From UBA1672 sp963977495 (lineage in GTDB: Bacteria; Pseudomonadota; Alphaproteobacteria; Micavibrionales; Micavibrionaceae), in assembly GCA_963977495.1 (NCBI GenBank), contig CAXBOT010000001.1, forward strand, positions 124,001-188,000: a DNA stretch of 64,000 nucleotides, read 5' to 3'. Position numbers and translations under genes: made by a program. A model generated the notes under the pieces. That model did no database searches. It was not told where the DNA came from and was given only the letters and a program-made list of their open reading frames with translations. Positions 27,291 through 34,757 of this stretch are shown here, in pieces (positions within the stretch are counted from its first letter, which is position 1; the number at the start of each line of letters is the position of its first letter).

Positions 27291-28199
27291 TTATTGTGAG
27301 TTATCTTCTGCTTCTATGAAGACTTTCTTGATGAAGTTGTGCTCTTTCTTAATGTCTTTTGTTAGGGCATTAATGGTGTTTTCGATCTGTCCGGTCGGTA
27401 AACCATCCTTAAATTCAATACTCATCGTGACGAGTAAAAAGTCCGGCCCCATATATAAAGTCAGCACTTCGTTTACATTTTCAATTTCATCATACCCGAT
27501 GGCGTAGGCTTTTATGCTTGCGACGATTTTGGGGTTTGCGCCTTCGCCGATCAGCAAGCTTTTGGTCTCGTAGGCAAGCCAAGCCGCCGTACATGCCAAA
27601 ATACCACCAATCAGGATAGACGCCGCGCCGTCCCATACAGGGTTTTGGGTGATTTGCGCCATCATAATGCCGAGGAAGGCAATGAACAGGCCGAGCATTG
27701 CCGCGCTGTCTTCGAACAGCACCACAAACATAGAGGGGTCTTTTCCGCGCTTAACGGCCTCTATATAACCTAATGGCCCGCGTACTTTGTTGAATTCTGT
27801 GACGGCAAAGAACAGGGCGCCGCCTTCGAACAACATGGCCAGCACCAAAACAATGTAGTTAATCGTGGGGTCATGTAATTCAGAGGGATCCATAATGTGA
27901 TTGATGCCTTCATAGACCGAAATACCTGCGCCAACCGCGAAAATCAAAATCGCGACAACGAAGCTCCAGAAATATATTTCTTTACCATGACCAAAGGGGA
28001 ATGCCTCGCTGGGTGGCTTTTGCGCACGCTTGAGCCCGTAAAGCAATAAGATCTGATTGCCGGTATCAACGACGGAGTGAATCCCCTCCGACATCATGGC
28101 CGCGCTGCCTGTGATACTCGCTGCGGCGAATTTTGTAATGGAGATAAGGGCATTTCCAATTAATGCCGCAATGATAACTTTTTTTGATCCTGATGCCAT
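27291..28199 (-). CDS. Cation diffusion facilitator family transporter
   Basis: This 302-residue inner-membrane protein should export divalent metals such as Zn, Fe or Mn in exchange for protons. It has six predicted helices. Helix II carries the HSxxD metal site (SEGIHSVVDTGNQ), followed by FPFGHGKEIYFWSF, a segment typical of the branch close to YdfM/YeaB. The C-terminal cytoplasmic domain (about 210-302) shows a ferredoxin-like pattern ending in an acidic, Glu-rich tail. It stands alone; the flanking gene to the right is divergent. Confidence 0.88.
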   Translation of the reverse strand: MASGSKKVIIAALIGNALISITKFAAASITGSAAMMSEGIHSVVDTGNQILLLYGLKRAQKPPSEAFPFGHGKEIYFWSFVVAILIFAVGAGISVYEGINHIMDPSELHDPTINYIVLVLAMLFEGGALFFAVTEFNKVRGPLGYIEAVKRGKDPSMFVVLFEDSAAMLGLFIAFLGIMMAQITQNPVWDGAASILIGGILACTAAWLAYETKSLLIGEGANPKIVASIKAYAIGYDEIENVNEVLTLYMGPDFLLVTMSIEFKDGLPTGQIENTINALTKDIKKEHNFIKKVFIEAEDNSQ

Positions 28200-28327
28200 A
28201 GCTCTTTTATACGCGCTATCGGCGATCTTTCAAGTGATCGCAGTGAAATCTCTATATTTTGGCGGTGTTTTTGTGTTTATGTTATATCTCTATAAACTGG
28301 GTTTAAATCATAAGGGGTTTTGAAGCG

Positions 28328-28858
28328 ATGACGCGTGATGTGATATCTGAATTGGAAGAGATGATGAAGGCCATTGAAGATGCGCCGGAGCACATCAGGG
28401 ATATTGCGGTAGATATCGAGCAAATGTTTGATGAAGCCTGTGACAATATGGCGCGCGTTGAAGAATCTTATGTTCGTCAATTTGTCCCTGATTATGATGT
28501 TGACGGCCATACGGCCTTGAATGATCTGCTTCGTGCGTCTGAGGAAAAATCGCGTATATGGATGATGTCATCTCTTATTGCTTATGCAACGGAGGGGAGT
28601 GCGGCAGAGAACTTTCCTGAAAATTTTGCTGATGGGCTTAAAGCGGCGGCAAAGCCTGCTGATCGTGAATTGCCGGAGGGTATGACCGAACATGTGCGCG
28701 CGTTTAACAGCTTAACCACTGATCAAATAGATTTAACGCTGGATAAGGGCGTGTCTGTTTTGCGCAACGAAATTTCCTCTTTGCGCTGGCGCGATTTTTC
28801 AAGGCGCGTCGAAAGCTATTTGGGACGGGACAATAAACCAGCATTGGTTGTGACGTAA
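28328..28858 (+). CDS. Hypothetical protein
   Basis: I do not recognise this 176-residue acidic, mainly helical protein. There is no signal peptide or membrane segment. The first 60 residues are strongly helical (ISELEEMMKAIEDAPEHI and FDEACDNMARVEESYV), and the C-terminus ends with a basic helix (SSLRWRDFSRRVESYLG). The ATG follows GGGGTTTTGAAGCG. It lies at the left border of the accessory region. Confidence 0.55.
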   Translation: MTRDVISELEEMMKAIEDAPEHIRDIAVDIEQMFDEACDNMARVEESYVRQFVPDYDVDGHTALNDLLRASEEKSRIWMMSSLIAYATEGSAAENFPENFADGLKAAAKPADRELPEGMTEHVRAFNSLTTDQIDLTLDKGVSVLRNEISSLRWRDFSRRVESYLGRDNKPALVVT

Positions 28859-28937
28859 TCGCCATAAACCAAGGGCGATGCTCTGCGCCGCACATTATTG
28901 GACGACGATTGAGTTAGTTATAAATGTTTTGAGATAA

Positions 28938-29021
28938 ATGGTGCAGCCCGATAGAGAAACCTCGAACGCATTATTCAAGATTTTTGAGGATTGGAATGCG
29001 GCTTTGACATCCAATAAATAA
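28938..29021 (+). repeat. Dispersed 57-base repeat, copy 1 (short ORF)
   Basis: Copy 1 begins exactly at an ATG and reads MVQPDRETSNALFKIFEDW before diverging, with a stop after 27 codons. GAGATAA just before the ATG could act as a ribosome binding site. The conserved block is about 57 bases, with six or fewer differences in each pair. Copy 2 follows the ankyrin gene at 30407 and copy 3 is on the minus strand at 53074. Homology does not extend upstream of the ATG or past the Trp codon. Confidence 0.75.
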
Positions 29022-29069
29022 TATGTCTGTATCTAAATTAAATTAGTATTTTACAGCAGCAGATATAAA

Positions 29070-30350
29070 ATGAAACTTATAGAATTTGGATCTTATACAC
29101 CAGCGACGCCCTTTGAGCCAATATTGATTTTAGGCCTTTTATTATTGGTTTGGTTATCATGGCAACAGTCAGAGCGCTTTATTCGTTGCACTCTATTCAT
29201 CGCATCTCTAGCGCTGAGCGTTTTTGCTCTTAGAGTTTGGGGTGACGATTTTAAACATTTTGCAGTTCTATATGGCCTGTTTTCACTAATTGGAATCTTC
29301 TTTTCTGTCACACGGTTTATTTCCGTTTCAAAATTGAAATATGTTTTTGCATCATGGTTCGTCTTGCTTGCCTTTGGTTTATGGTTCTTTGAAATTCTCA
29401 AATTTATACCTTTTCATCGTATGCATTACATTAATCAGCCTTTTAGGTTGTATTTTAGTGGTTATATCGCATGGGGAATTTTCTTGGCGTTATCAGGGGC
29501 GACAATATTTTTCTTAAAGAATAAAAAACAGTCTATAGCATCGTGGATTGGTGTTTTGTTTTTGTTTGTTGTTATTTTAGAAGGTCAGCCAAGCACATTG
29601 GGGCTTACAAAATACAATAATGTACTTTTTTGGAGAACAGGCGTTGATCGTGCCAATGCTTATGGTGAAACGCAATTGTATATAGCGGTTGAGGAACAAA
29701 ATATCGAAAGGGTTAAAGAGTTGTTAGCTGCAGGCGCAGATGTCAACGAGCCCAGAACCAAGGTTATTGGCGGCGCATCGACACCGTTTGAAAAAGCGAT
29801 ATTATCCAATAATTATGAACTATTTTTATTACTGGCTGAAAAGGGTGGAAATATTACTAAACCAAATAAAGATGGCAATATGCCAATTCATTTGGCATCA
29901 GAACCAACTGTAATAGAGTTTCGTATTGTAAAATATTTATTGGATCACGGTGCCGATATAAATGCTCGTGATATGTCCGATGATCAACCTATTCATAGAG
30001 CTGTTAAAAAGGGCTTTGATTTTAAGACAAGAACAGATGCATTCAACCCTGATCTTGTGGAGTTTTTGCTCAAACATGGCGCAAAAATTGAGTCGCCCGC
30101 GAAGTTCTATAGCGGCGAAAGAATATATACTCCGTTAGCATTGGCGGTATTAAAAAGTAATTATTTGGTTGTAAAGCGCTTGGTAGAATTGGGTGCAGAT
30201 TTGAATCCCAATGGCCTTGATCTTATGAAACTAGCCAAGGATTCTAGAAAAAATTTGGCTCGAATGAATAACGAAACAAGTATTAAGTCTGTAGAACGAT
30301 TGGATATGATTATAGAGTATCTGACACCACTGATGAGAAATAAAGACTAG
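29070..30350 (+). CDS. Membrane protein with C-terminal ankyrin repeats
   Basis: The N-terminal half (about 1-180) has five or six hydrophobic helices. The rest is predicted to be cytoplasmic or periplasmic and holds about five ankyrin repeats, with consensus pieces TQLYIAVEEQN, LLAAGADVNEP, MPIHLASEP, LLDHGADINARD, LLKHGAKIE and YTPLALAVLKSN. Ankyrin repeats bind proteins; no enzyme domain is attached. The gene is AT-rich compared with its left neighbours and is bracketed on both sides by copies of the short MVQ repeat, which suggests it moved or was inserted as a unit. Confidence 0.75.
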   Translation: MKLIEFGSYTPATPFEPILILGLLLLVWLSWQQSERFIRCTLFIASLALSVFALRVWGDDFKHFAVLYGLFSLIGIFFSVTRFISVSKLKYVFASWFVLLAFGLWFFEILKFIPFHRMHYINQPFRLYFSGYIAWGIFLALSGATIFFLKNKKQSIASWIGVLFLFVVILEGQPSTLGLTKYNNVLFWRTGVDRANAYGETQLYIAVEEQNIERVKELLAAGADVNEPRTKVIGGASTPFEKAILSNNYELFLLLAEKGGNITKPNKDGNMPIHLASEPTVIEFRIVKYLLDHGADINARDMSDDQPIHRAVKKGFDFKTRTDAFNPDLVEFLLKHGAKIESPAKFYSGERIYTPLALAVLKSNYLVVKRLVELGADLNPNGLDLMKLAKDSRKNLARMNNETSIKSVERLDMIIEYLTPLMRNKD

Positions 30351-30406
30351 AACAAACTAGGCGCCCAAGGTATCAATCCGCTAGTGATAAAATAAAAGAT
30401 TTTAAA

Positions 30407-30487
30407 ATGGTGCAGCTAGATAGAGAGACATCGAACGCATTATTTAAGACTTTTGAGGATTGGAACAGGATTTTGATAGCGCCTTAA
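30407..30487 (+). repeat. Dispersed 57-base repeat, copy 2 (short ORF)
   Basis: Copy 2 starts at an ATG, reads MVQLDRETSNALFKTFEDW and stops after 26 codons. It lies 57 bases after the ankyrin gene, in the same orientation as copy 1. No ribosome binding site is evident in front of it. Several differences among the three copies fall at third codon positions (GAA/GAG, ACC/ACA, TTC/TTT). Confidence 0.75.
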
Positions 30488-30540
30488 TAATTCTGATAAT
30501 CTATGTTCAAAAACAAAAAAGCGCGCTCCCTCTCTAATAA

Positions 30541-31578
30541 TTAGCTTTTATGAGGAGATGTTTGCCTATAGACAAGCACTGGGTGAACCATGACTCGGGG
30601 GTATCTACACGTCCTAACCATAGATTCTATACCATCGAACCCCCTAAAAACTCCTCGAAACCCCCTTTCTACAGACTCCTCATCGTTTAAATCGCCTTGT
30701 TCAAACTCTTGTAAAGGCACAAAGTTTTCATCTTGATTAGAGGGAACAGATGTAACTATTCCAAGAAGTGTAAACTCTTCTGTAGGGAACGAGCCATAGG
30801 TGAAATGAAGTGCTGTCGGATCAGAAAGCATAAAATTAGATGCTTCTAAATGTCCAAAAACATGTTCATCATTCTGTTCCTGAAATGGGTAAACTCTAAT
30901 GTTTGTGATATTGGGTAAAAAAGCATCAATCCATGTCTTAAACCCATCAAGTATCCACTGTGGAACAATTTCTATGGCCGAGCTGGATGTTACCAAATTA
31001 TTTAATTGCTCTTTAAGCGCCTTTGCTTTCTTGTTGTTTGAGTGTCTAACCCCCTTATCTTTATGAGTAGTATTTTTGAGTTTTTCAATTTCTTCTTCTA
31101 TTTGCTTGTACTCAGGGGTCTCCTTAAAAGAATCCTCATTGCTTCTGTTAATAAATTTAACAATCTCAGGAAAATCTTGTCCTACTTTTTTAATGCGTTC
31201 ATAATCCTCAATTACTATCCGTCCCGTGCATTTAACACATAAAACTTTTTTCAGGATTTTTCTTGTGTTGTTATCTTTTAGCGTACGGTTACCAGTTATC
31301 TCATTAAGATCTAATAGATGACCAGAAGAAAGAAGCTCAACCTCTAATTCTTGCAACAAGGAGTGATGGGGCTTTATAACGGAGTTGTTTTGCTCCTTTT
31401 CTTGCTTAGTCCCACCAGCATCGTGCTTAAAAACTTTAAAATCATAATTTCTTTTATTATCAGAAGTAGATCCTCGCTCTGACTGTGTTTCTTTTAGCTC
31501 AACAACCCCGCCAGTTAATTGGCTATACAATGACATTGCTTTTTCTAAATCTACGTATATGTAATCATATAAATTCAT
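30541..31578 (-). CDS. Hypothetical protein, DUF6414-like N-terminus
   Basis: This 345-residue soluble protein opens with YDYIYVDLEKAMSLYSQLTGGVV (read with a break after DLEK), which recalls the conserved start of DUF6414 proteins found in mobile and phage regions. A polar, lysine-rich region (about 150-200) looks like a coiled coil or linker. The C-terminal 130 residues are mixed alpha/beta (SDPTALHFTYGSFP, EFTLLGIVTSVPSNQ). Catalytic motifs are not evident. It is the leftmost gene of the element, convergent with the ankyrin gene. The family assignment is from memory of the N-terminal motif only. Confidence 0.45.
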   Translation of the reverse strand: MNLYDYIYVDLEKAMSLYSQLTGGVVELKETQSERGSTSDNKRNYDFKVFKHDAGGTKQEKEQNNSVIKPHHSLLQELEVELLSSGHLLDLNEITGNRTLKDNNTRKILKKVLCVKCTGRIVIEDYERIKKVGQDFPEIVKFINRSNEDSFKETPEYKQIEEEIEKLKNTTHKDKGVRHSNNKKAKALKEQLNNLVTSSSAIEIVPQWILDGFKTWIDAFLPNITNIRVYPFQEQNDEHVFGHLEASNFMLSDPTALHFTYGSFPTEEFTLLGIVTSVPSNQDENFVPLQEFEQGDLNDEESVERGFRGVFRGFDGIESMVRTCRYPRVMVHPVLVYRQTSPHKS

Positions 31579-31639
31579 TTTTTATCACCATCTCAACAAA
31601 CATTACTTGCATAACATACACTTCTTTAATTATTCGACC

Positions 31640-31751
31640 ACATAAATTCATATCTTGAGATACGCTAGAAGTATGTAGACAGAGAGTCACAGCATTTTGT
31701 CAATCTATAAGAGCGCCCAGATTCTTGCACAATCAGGCCTATCATTTAGGC
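31640..31751. other. Candidate origin of transfer (oriT)
   Basis: The short region in front of the mobC-like gene contains TAAGAGCGCCC at 31708-31718. It resembles the nick-region core of IncQ-type transfer origins (TAAGTGCGCCC, as I remember it), and its place just upstream of mobC-relaxase is where oriT usually lies. I see no strong inverted repeat directly 5' of it, which weakens the call. Confidence 0.35.
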
Positions 31752-32132
31752 ATGATCGATGCCACCAAGACAAAAAAGCCAACACCGTTTTCCTTGCGCC
31801 TGAGCGTTGAGGAACGCCAACTATTGGAAGAGCTTGCAGGCACGAAGCCAATCGGCGCATATATTCGTGAAACTCTTCTAAGTAATGCCAAACCACGCAG
31901 AGGCCGCACGTCTCGCCCAAAGGAAGATAACATCATTCTTGCGCAGATTTTAGCGCAGCTCGGCGCGTCCCGTATTCCCAACAACATCAATCAACTGGCA
32001 AGAGCCGCAAACACGGGCAGCCTGCTTGTCACTGATGACGTGCAGCATGACCTTAATGAAGCCGTTCAAAACATCGCTTTTATCAAAGAAACCCTGATTA
32101 AAGTCCTCGGCCTGAGAGATGAATGCCCATGA
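31752..32132 (+). CDS. MobC-like mobilization protein
   Basis: This small basic protein (126 residues from the ATG at 31752) has a ribbon-helix-helix type N-terminal segment (FSLRLSVEERQLLEELAG), a following helix with Tyr-Ile-Arg, and a C-terminal helical part with NINQLARAAN, the most recognisable MobC motif. MobC proteins help the relaxase open the DNA at oriT. It overlaps the relaxase gene by ten bases, so the two are translationally coupled. An in-frame ATG at 31725 is an alternative start. Confidence 0.75.
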   Translation: MIDATKTKKPTPFSLRLSVEERQLLEELAGTKPIGAYIRETLLSNAKPRRGRTSRPKEDNIILAQILAQLGASRIPNNINQLARAANTGSLLVTDDVQHDLNEAVQNIAFIKETLIKVLGLRDECP

Positions 32133-33403
32133 TTATCGAGGGCAATCAAAGAGGTCATGCAAAACAGCTCGCCAATCACTTGCTGAATGATCGAGATAAT
32201 GACCATGTGACCGTTCATCAAATCACAGGATTTTCATCCGAAACCGTGCATGGCGCGTTTCAAGAAATTCAGGCCACAAGCCGCGCAACACGCTGCACGC
32301 AATTTCTGTTTTCGGTCTCCCTCAACCCTCCGCACAATGAACTCGCAACCAATGAAACATTTGAAAAAGCCCTTTCTGATATTGAACAAAAAATGGGTCT
32401 TGAGGGACAGCCGCGCGTTGTCGTCTTCCATGAAAAAGAAGGACGGCGTCACGCGCATTGCGTCTGGTCACGCATTGACGCGCAAAGCATGACGGCCATA
32501 AACCTGCCATTTTATAAAAAGAAACTGAATGAAATTTCAAAAGACATCTATCTTGAACAGGGCTGGAACATGCCCAAGGGCTTTATTGATAAACAATATA
32601 CAAACCCGCTCAATTTCACACGTGACGAGTGGCAACAGGCCAAGCGCCAAGACGATGATCCGCGCATGATAAAGCATATCTTCAAGCAAGCTTGGGGCGC
32701 TTCCGATGATGCTAAATCATTCGCGCACGCTCTGCAAAATCATGGCTTCACGCTCGCAAAAGGAGATCGGCGCGGATTTGTTGCCGTCGATTATAAGGGC
32801 GAAGTCTATTCCCTTAGTCGGTGGACAGGATTAAAAACCCGTGCCCTGAATGCGCGTTTGAAACAGGAAGATTTACCATCCGTGCAGCAGGCAAAAACCA
32901 AGATTGCTGAGATCATGACCGATGTTCTTCAAAAACATATCAATGATGTCAGGCAAGAGCGCAGTAAAAAGTATCAGCCTCTTAAAAGTGCGCTTTTAAA
33001 TCTTCGGGAGCGTCACCGTTCAGAACGTTCAACATTGGAACAGGCTCACAATGTCCGCCAGAGACAGGAAGAAATACGGCGCCAAGAACATATGCCGAGA
33101 TGGTTTAAAGGCGTGCTTGCCCGTATAACTGGCAAGCATCACCGCATTCAGGAAGAGAACAGACAAGATGCGCTAGAATGCCAAGCGCGTGATCAGAGGG
33201 AAAAGCAGGAACTCATCACCAAACAATTACAGGAGCGTGGCCGCCTGCAAAATCACGTTCAAAACCTTCGCAACAAGCACAATGAAACGATGTTACAAAT
33301 GCGTAAAGACATCGGCACGTATATGGATATGAAAGAGAAAAACAACCTTGAACCCGTTCAGTTGAGGCCAGAACAACAGTACAGTGGATATGCGCAAGAA
33401 TGA
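32123..33403 (+). CDS. Relaxase / mobilization nuclease (MobA/VirD2 family)
   Basis: The product should nick one strand at oriT and pilot the DNA during conjugal transfer. The N-terminal relaxase domain has a QLANHLLNDRDNDHV segment followed by a QFLFSVSLNPP strand, and the histidine motif of the active site, His103, His110 and His112, in FHEKEGRRHAHCVWSRID. Residues 270-400 form a long, charged coiled coil rich in Arg, Gln and Glu. The domain pattern is that of relaxases common in alphaproteobacterial integrated elements. The catalytic Tyr usual in relaxases is not obvious near the N-terminus. It follows mobC with a ten-base overlap. Confidence 0.85.
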   Translation: MPMIIEGNQRGHAKQLANHLLNDRDNDHVTVHQITGFSSETVHGAFQEIQATSRATRCTQFLFSVSLNPPHNELATNETFEKALSDIEQKMGLEGQPRVVVFHEKEGRRHAHCVWSRIDAQSMTAINLPFYKKKLNEISKDIYLEQGWNMPKGFIDKQYTNPLNFTRDEWQQAKRQDDDPRMIKHIFKQAWGASDDAKSFAHALQNHGFTLAKGDRRGFVAVDYKGEVYSLSRWTGLKTRALNARLKQEDLPSVQQAKTKIAEIMTDVLQKHINDVRQERSKKYQPLKSALLNLRERHRSERSTLEQAHNVRQRQEEIRRQEHMPRWFKGVLARITGKHHRIQEENRQDALECQARDQREKQELITKQLQERGRLQNHVQNLRNKHNETMLQMRKDIGTYMDMKEKNNLEPVQLRPEQQYSGYAQE

Positions 33404-33436
33404 CACTAACAAGTAATTCAGAATACTTTATCTAGT

Positions 33437-33805
33437 TTATCTATACACAAATTCTTTAGGTATAATGCTATAACCGATTATCTCTGGCTGCAAATCTTCA
33501 TTGTGAACATGAATATCTAAAATATTTTTTGTTATAAAATCCTGATCCAACGTTTCAAATTTAACAATAAAGACTGCGTAATCTTCTGCTACAAACTCTC
33601 CACGGTGCATTAGGCAACTTGTACTTTTATAAGCATAACTTACGGATTTTACAATTTCTCCAAACCGAAACCCCTGTTCAACAATAGATCCAAAATTCTT
33701 CATTGGAGTTGTATGAAATAATACTAATGGGTCATTTTCAAACTCTTCTCGTGCAACTTGGTGATTATTATTTTTAGTAGGAATAATGAATTCAAATTTT
33801 ATCAT
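33437..33805 (-). CDS. Small ADP-ribosyltransferase-like protein
   Basis: The 122-residue protein has a pattern reminiscent of the ADP-ribosyltransferase fold: a strand with LFHTT, then an IVEQGFRFGE helix-turn, then a YAYKSTSCL segment and a later VEDYAVFIVKF-type strand (here FVAEDYAVFIVKF). Similar H-x-T...I...GF arrangements occur in PARP, KptA and DarT relatives, where the His contacts NAD. A catalytic Glu near the end (EDLQPEIIGYSII) is possible. It has its own AGGGG ribosome binding site and lies 51 bases after the three-gene PIN operon, same strand. Toxin, effector or modifier roles are inferred. Confidence 0.45.
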   Translation of the reverse strand: MIKFEFIIPTKNNNHQVAREEFENDPLVLFHTTPMKNFGSIVEQGFRFGEIVKSVSYAYKSTSCLMHRGEFVAEDYAVFIVKFETLDQDFITKNILDIHVHNEDLQPEIIGYSIIPKEFVYR

Positions 33806-33856
33806 TTTCTTCCCCTCGTTTAAAATATTAAAAAAGAGATTTTATATCTTATCAAA

Positions 33857-34741
33857 CTATCTTCCAACAAATATTGCCGTCAACGTTAGTATAGTTTTTG
33901 CTTCCTCACGACTATAGCCGCTTTCCCCACCTTTGCTTCTTCCATGATTAGCCTGATGTGTGTAATGAAACAAAGAAGCCCATATAGCATTTTCACGAGA
34001 TTCTTTGCTCATACTTTCTCTGTTCGGCTTCCCTTTCTCGGTCGATCGTTTGTCCTTGCCTATCAGGTTAAGGGAAGGGTTATACCAGTTATGTTCACCA
34101 AACTTTATATACCCAGAATCCTCCAACACTTTTCTACACTGCGCAACACATGAGGCATACTTGCGATTAAGAAAACTATCTTGTGCTTCTTCTAACTCCG
34201 CTTTTACATCCAGCCAATCATCAGAAACCTCCCCCTTGGGAAGCATAGGTACTTCAAGAAGCATGATGTCCATATAGCCAGACTGCCTTAAGATTTCGAT
34301 CCATTTTGAACGAGGAATTTCAACCCGCCATTCGTCATATACAGGATTCTCATGCTGGCCATCTCCACCAACCCCTTTAATTATTAATTTAAACTCAAGG
34401 TCATGCCCATCTCGGACTTCCTCTAACTTAGAAAGCTGAATATTAGTAAGCGTAAGGAAAGCCGTCATCTGCGCAGTTATTGAGTGTTCGGCATGCGTTT
34501 TTAGTGCAAGTGGAGTTTCTAATCGTGCTAAACCAAGATCAAGTTGACCATTATGTTTTGTATTAACCTGTACTCTTGCAGAATGGATTTTAGCCCAGCG
34601 AGATTTGCCATCCCGCTCAGAAGGGCCACGCAATGAGAAATTAAAACCCAACTCATATATGCCAAGAAGAGATTTTAACCAAACCTGCTTATTCGTTATC
34701 TCCGCTATATTCATGCTATTTACAGTAACGCTATCGCCCAT
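33857..34741 (-). CDS. Hypothetical two-part protein of the PIN operon
   Basis: This 294-residue soluble protein is not one I recognise. The N-terminal half (1-165) is mainly beta, with strands around KSRWAKIHSARVQVN, LDLGLARLETPL and DLEFKLIIKGVGG. The C-terminal half is helical: it begins LEEAQDSFLNRKYASCVAQCRKVLED, given here as two helices, and ends with ASLFHYTHQANHG and a final hydrophobic helix. The helical half resembles HEPN-like or tetratricopeptide-like modules that occur in abortive-infection proteins, but the R-x4-6-H motif is not clear. Sixteen bases separate it from the helical-repeat gene, so it belongs to the same operon. Confidence 0.55.
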   Translation of the reverse strand: MGDSVTVNSMNIAEITNKQVWLKSLLGIYELGFNFSLRGPSERDGKSRWAKIHSARVQVNTKHNGQLDLGLARLETPLALKTHAEHSITAQMTAFLTLTNIQLSKLEEVRDGHDLEFKLIIKGVGGDGQHENPVYDEWRVEIPRSKWIEILRQSGYMDIMLLEVPMLPKGEVSDDWLDVKAELEEAQDSFLNRKYASCVAQCRKVLEDSGYIKFGEHNWYNPSLNLIGKDKRSTEKGKPNRESMSKESRENAIWASLFHYTHQANHGRSKGGESGYSREEAKTILTLTAIFVGR

Positions 34742-34757
34742 TATTTATCTCTTCTGT

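Noticed and set aside
28938..29021. The MVQ repeat as a tRNA fragment
   Set aside because: The minus strand ends in GCACCA and contains TTCGA, but these are 28 bases apart overall instead of 23, and no T-stem pairs form.
28860..31700. Duplicate of the tRNA-Phe 3' end marking the left end of the element
   Set aside because: Only ATGGTGC, a motif shared by many tRNA ends, is repeated. No longer match was found by eye.
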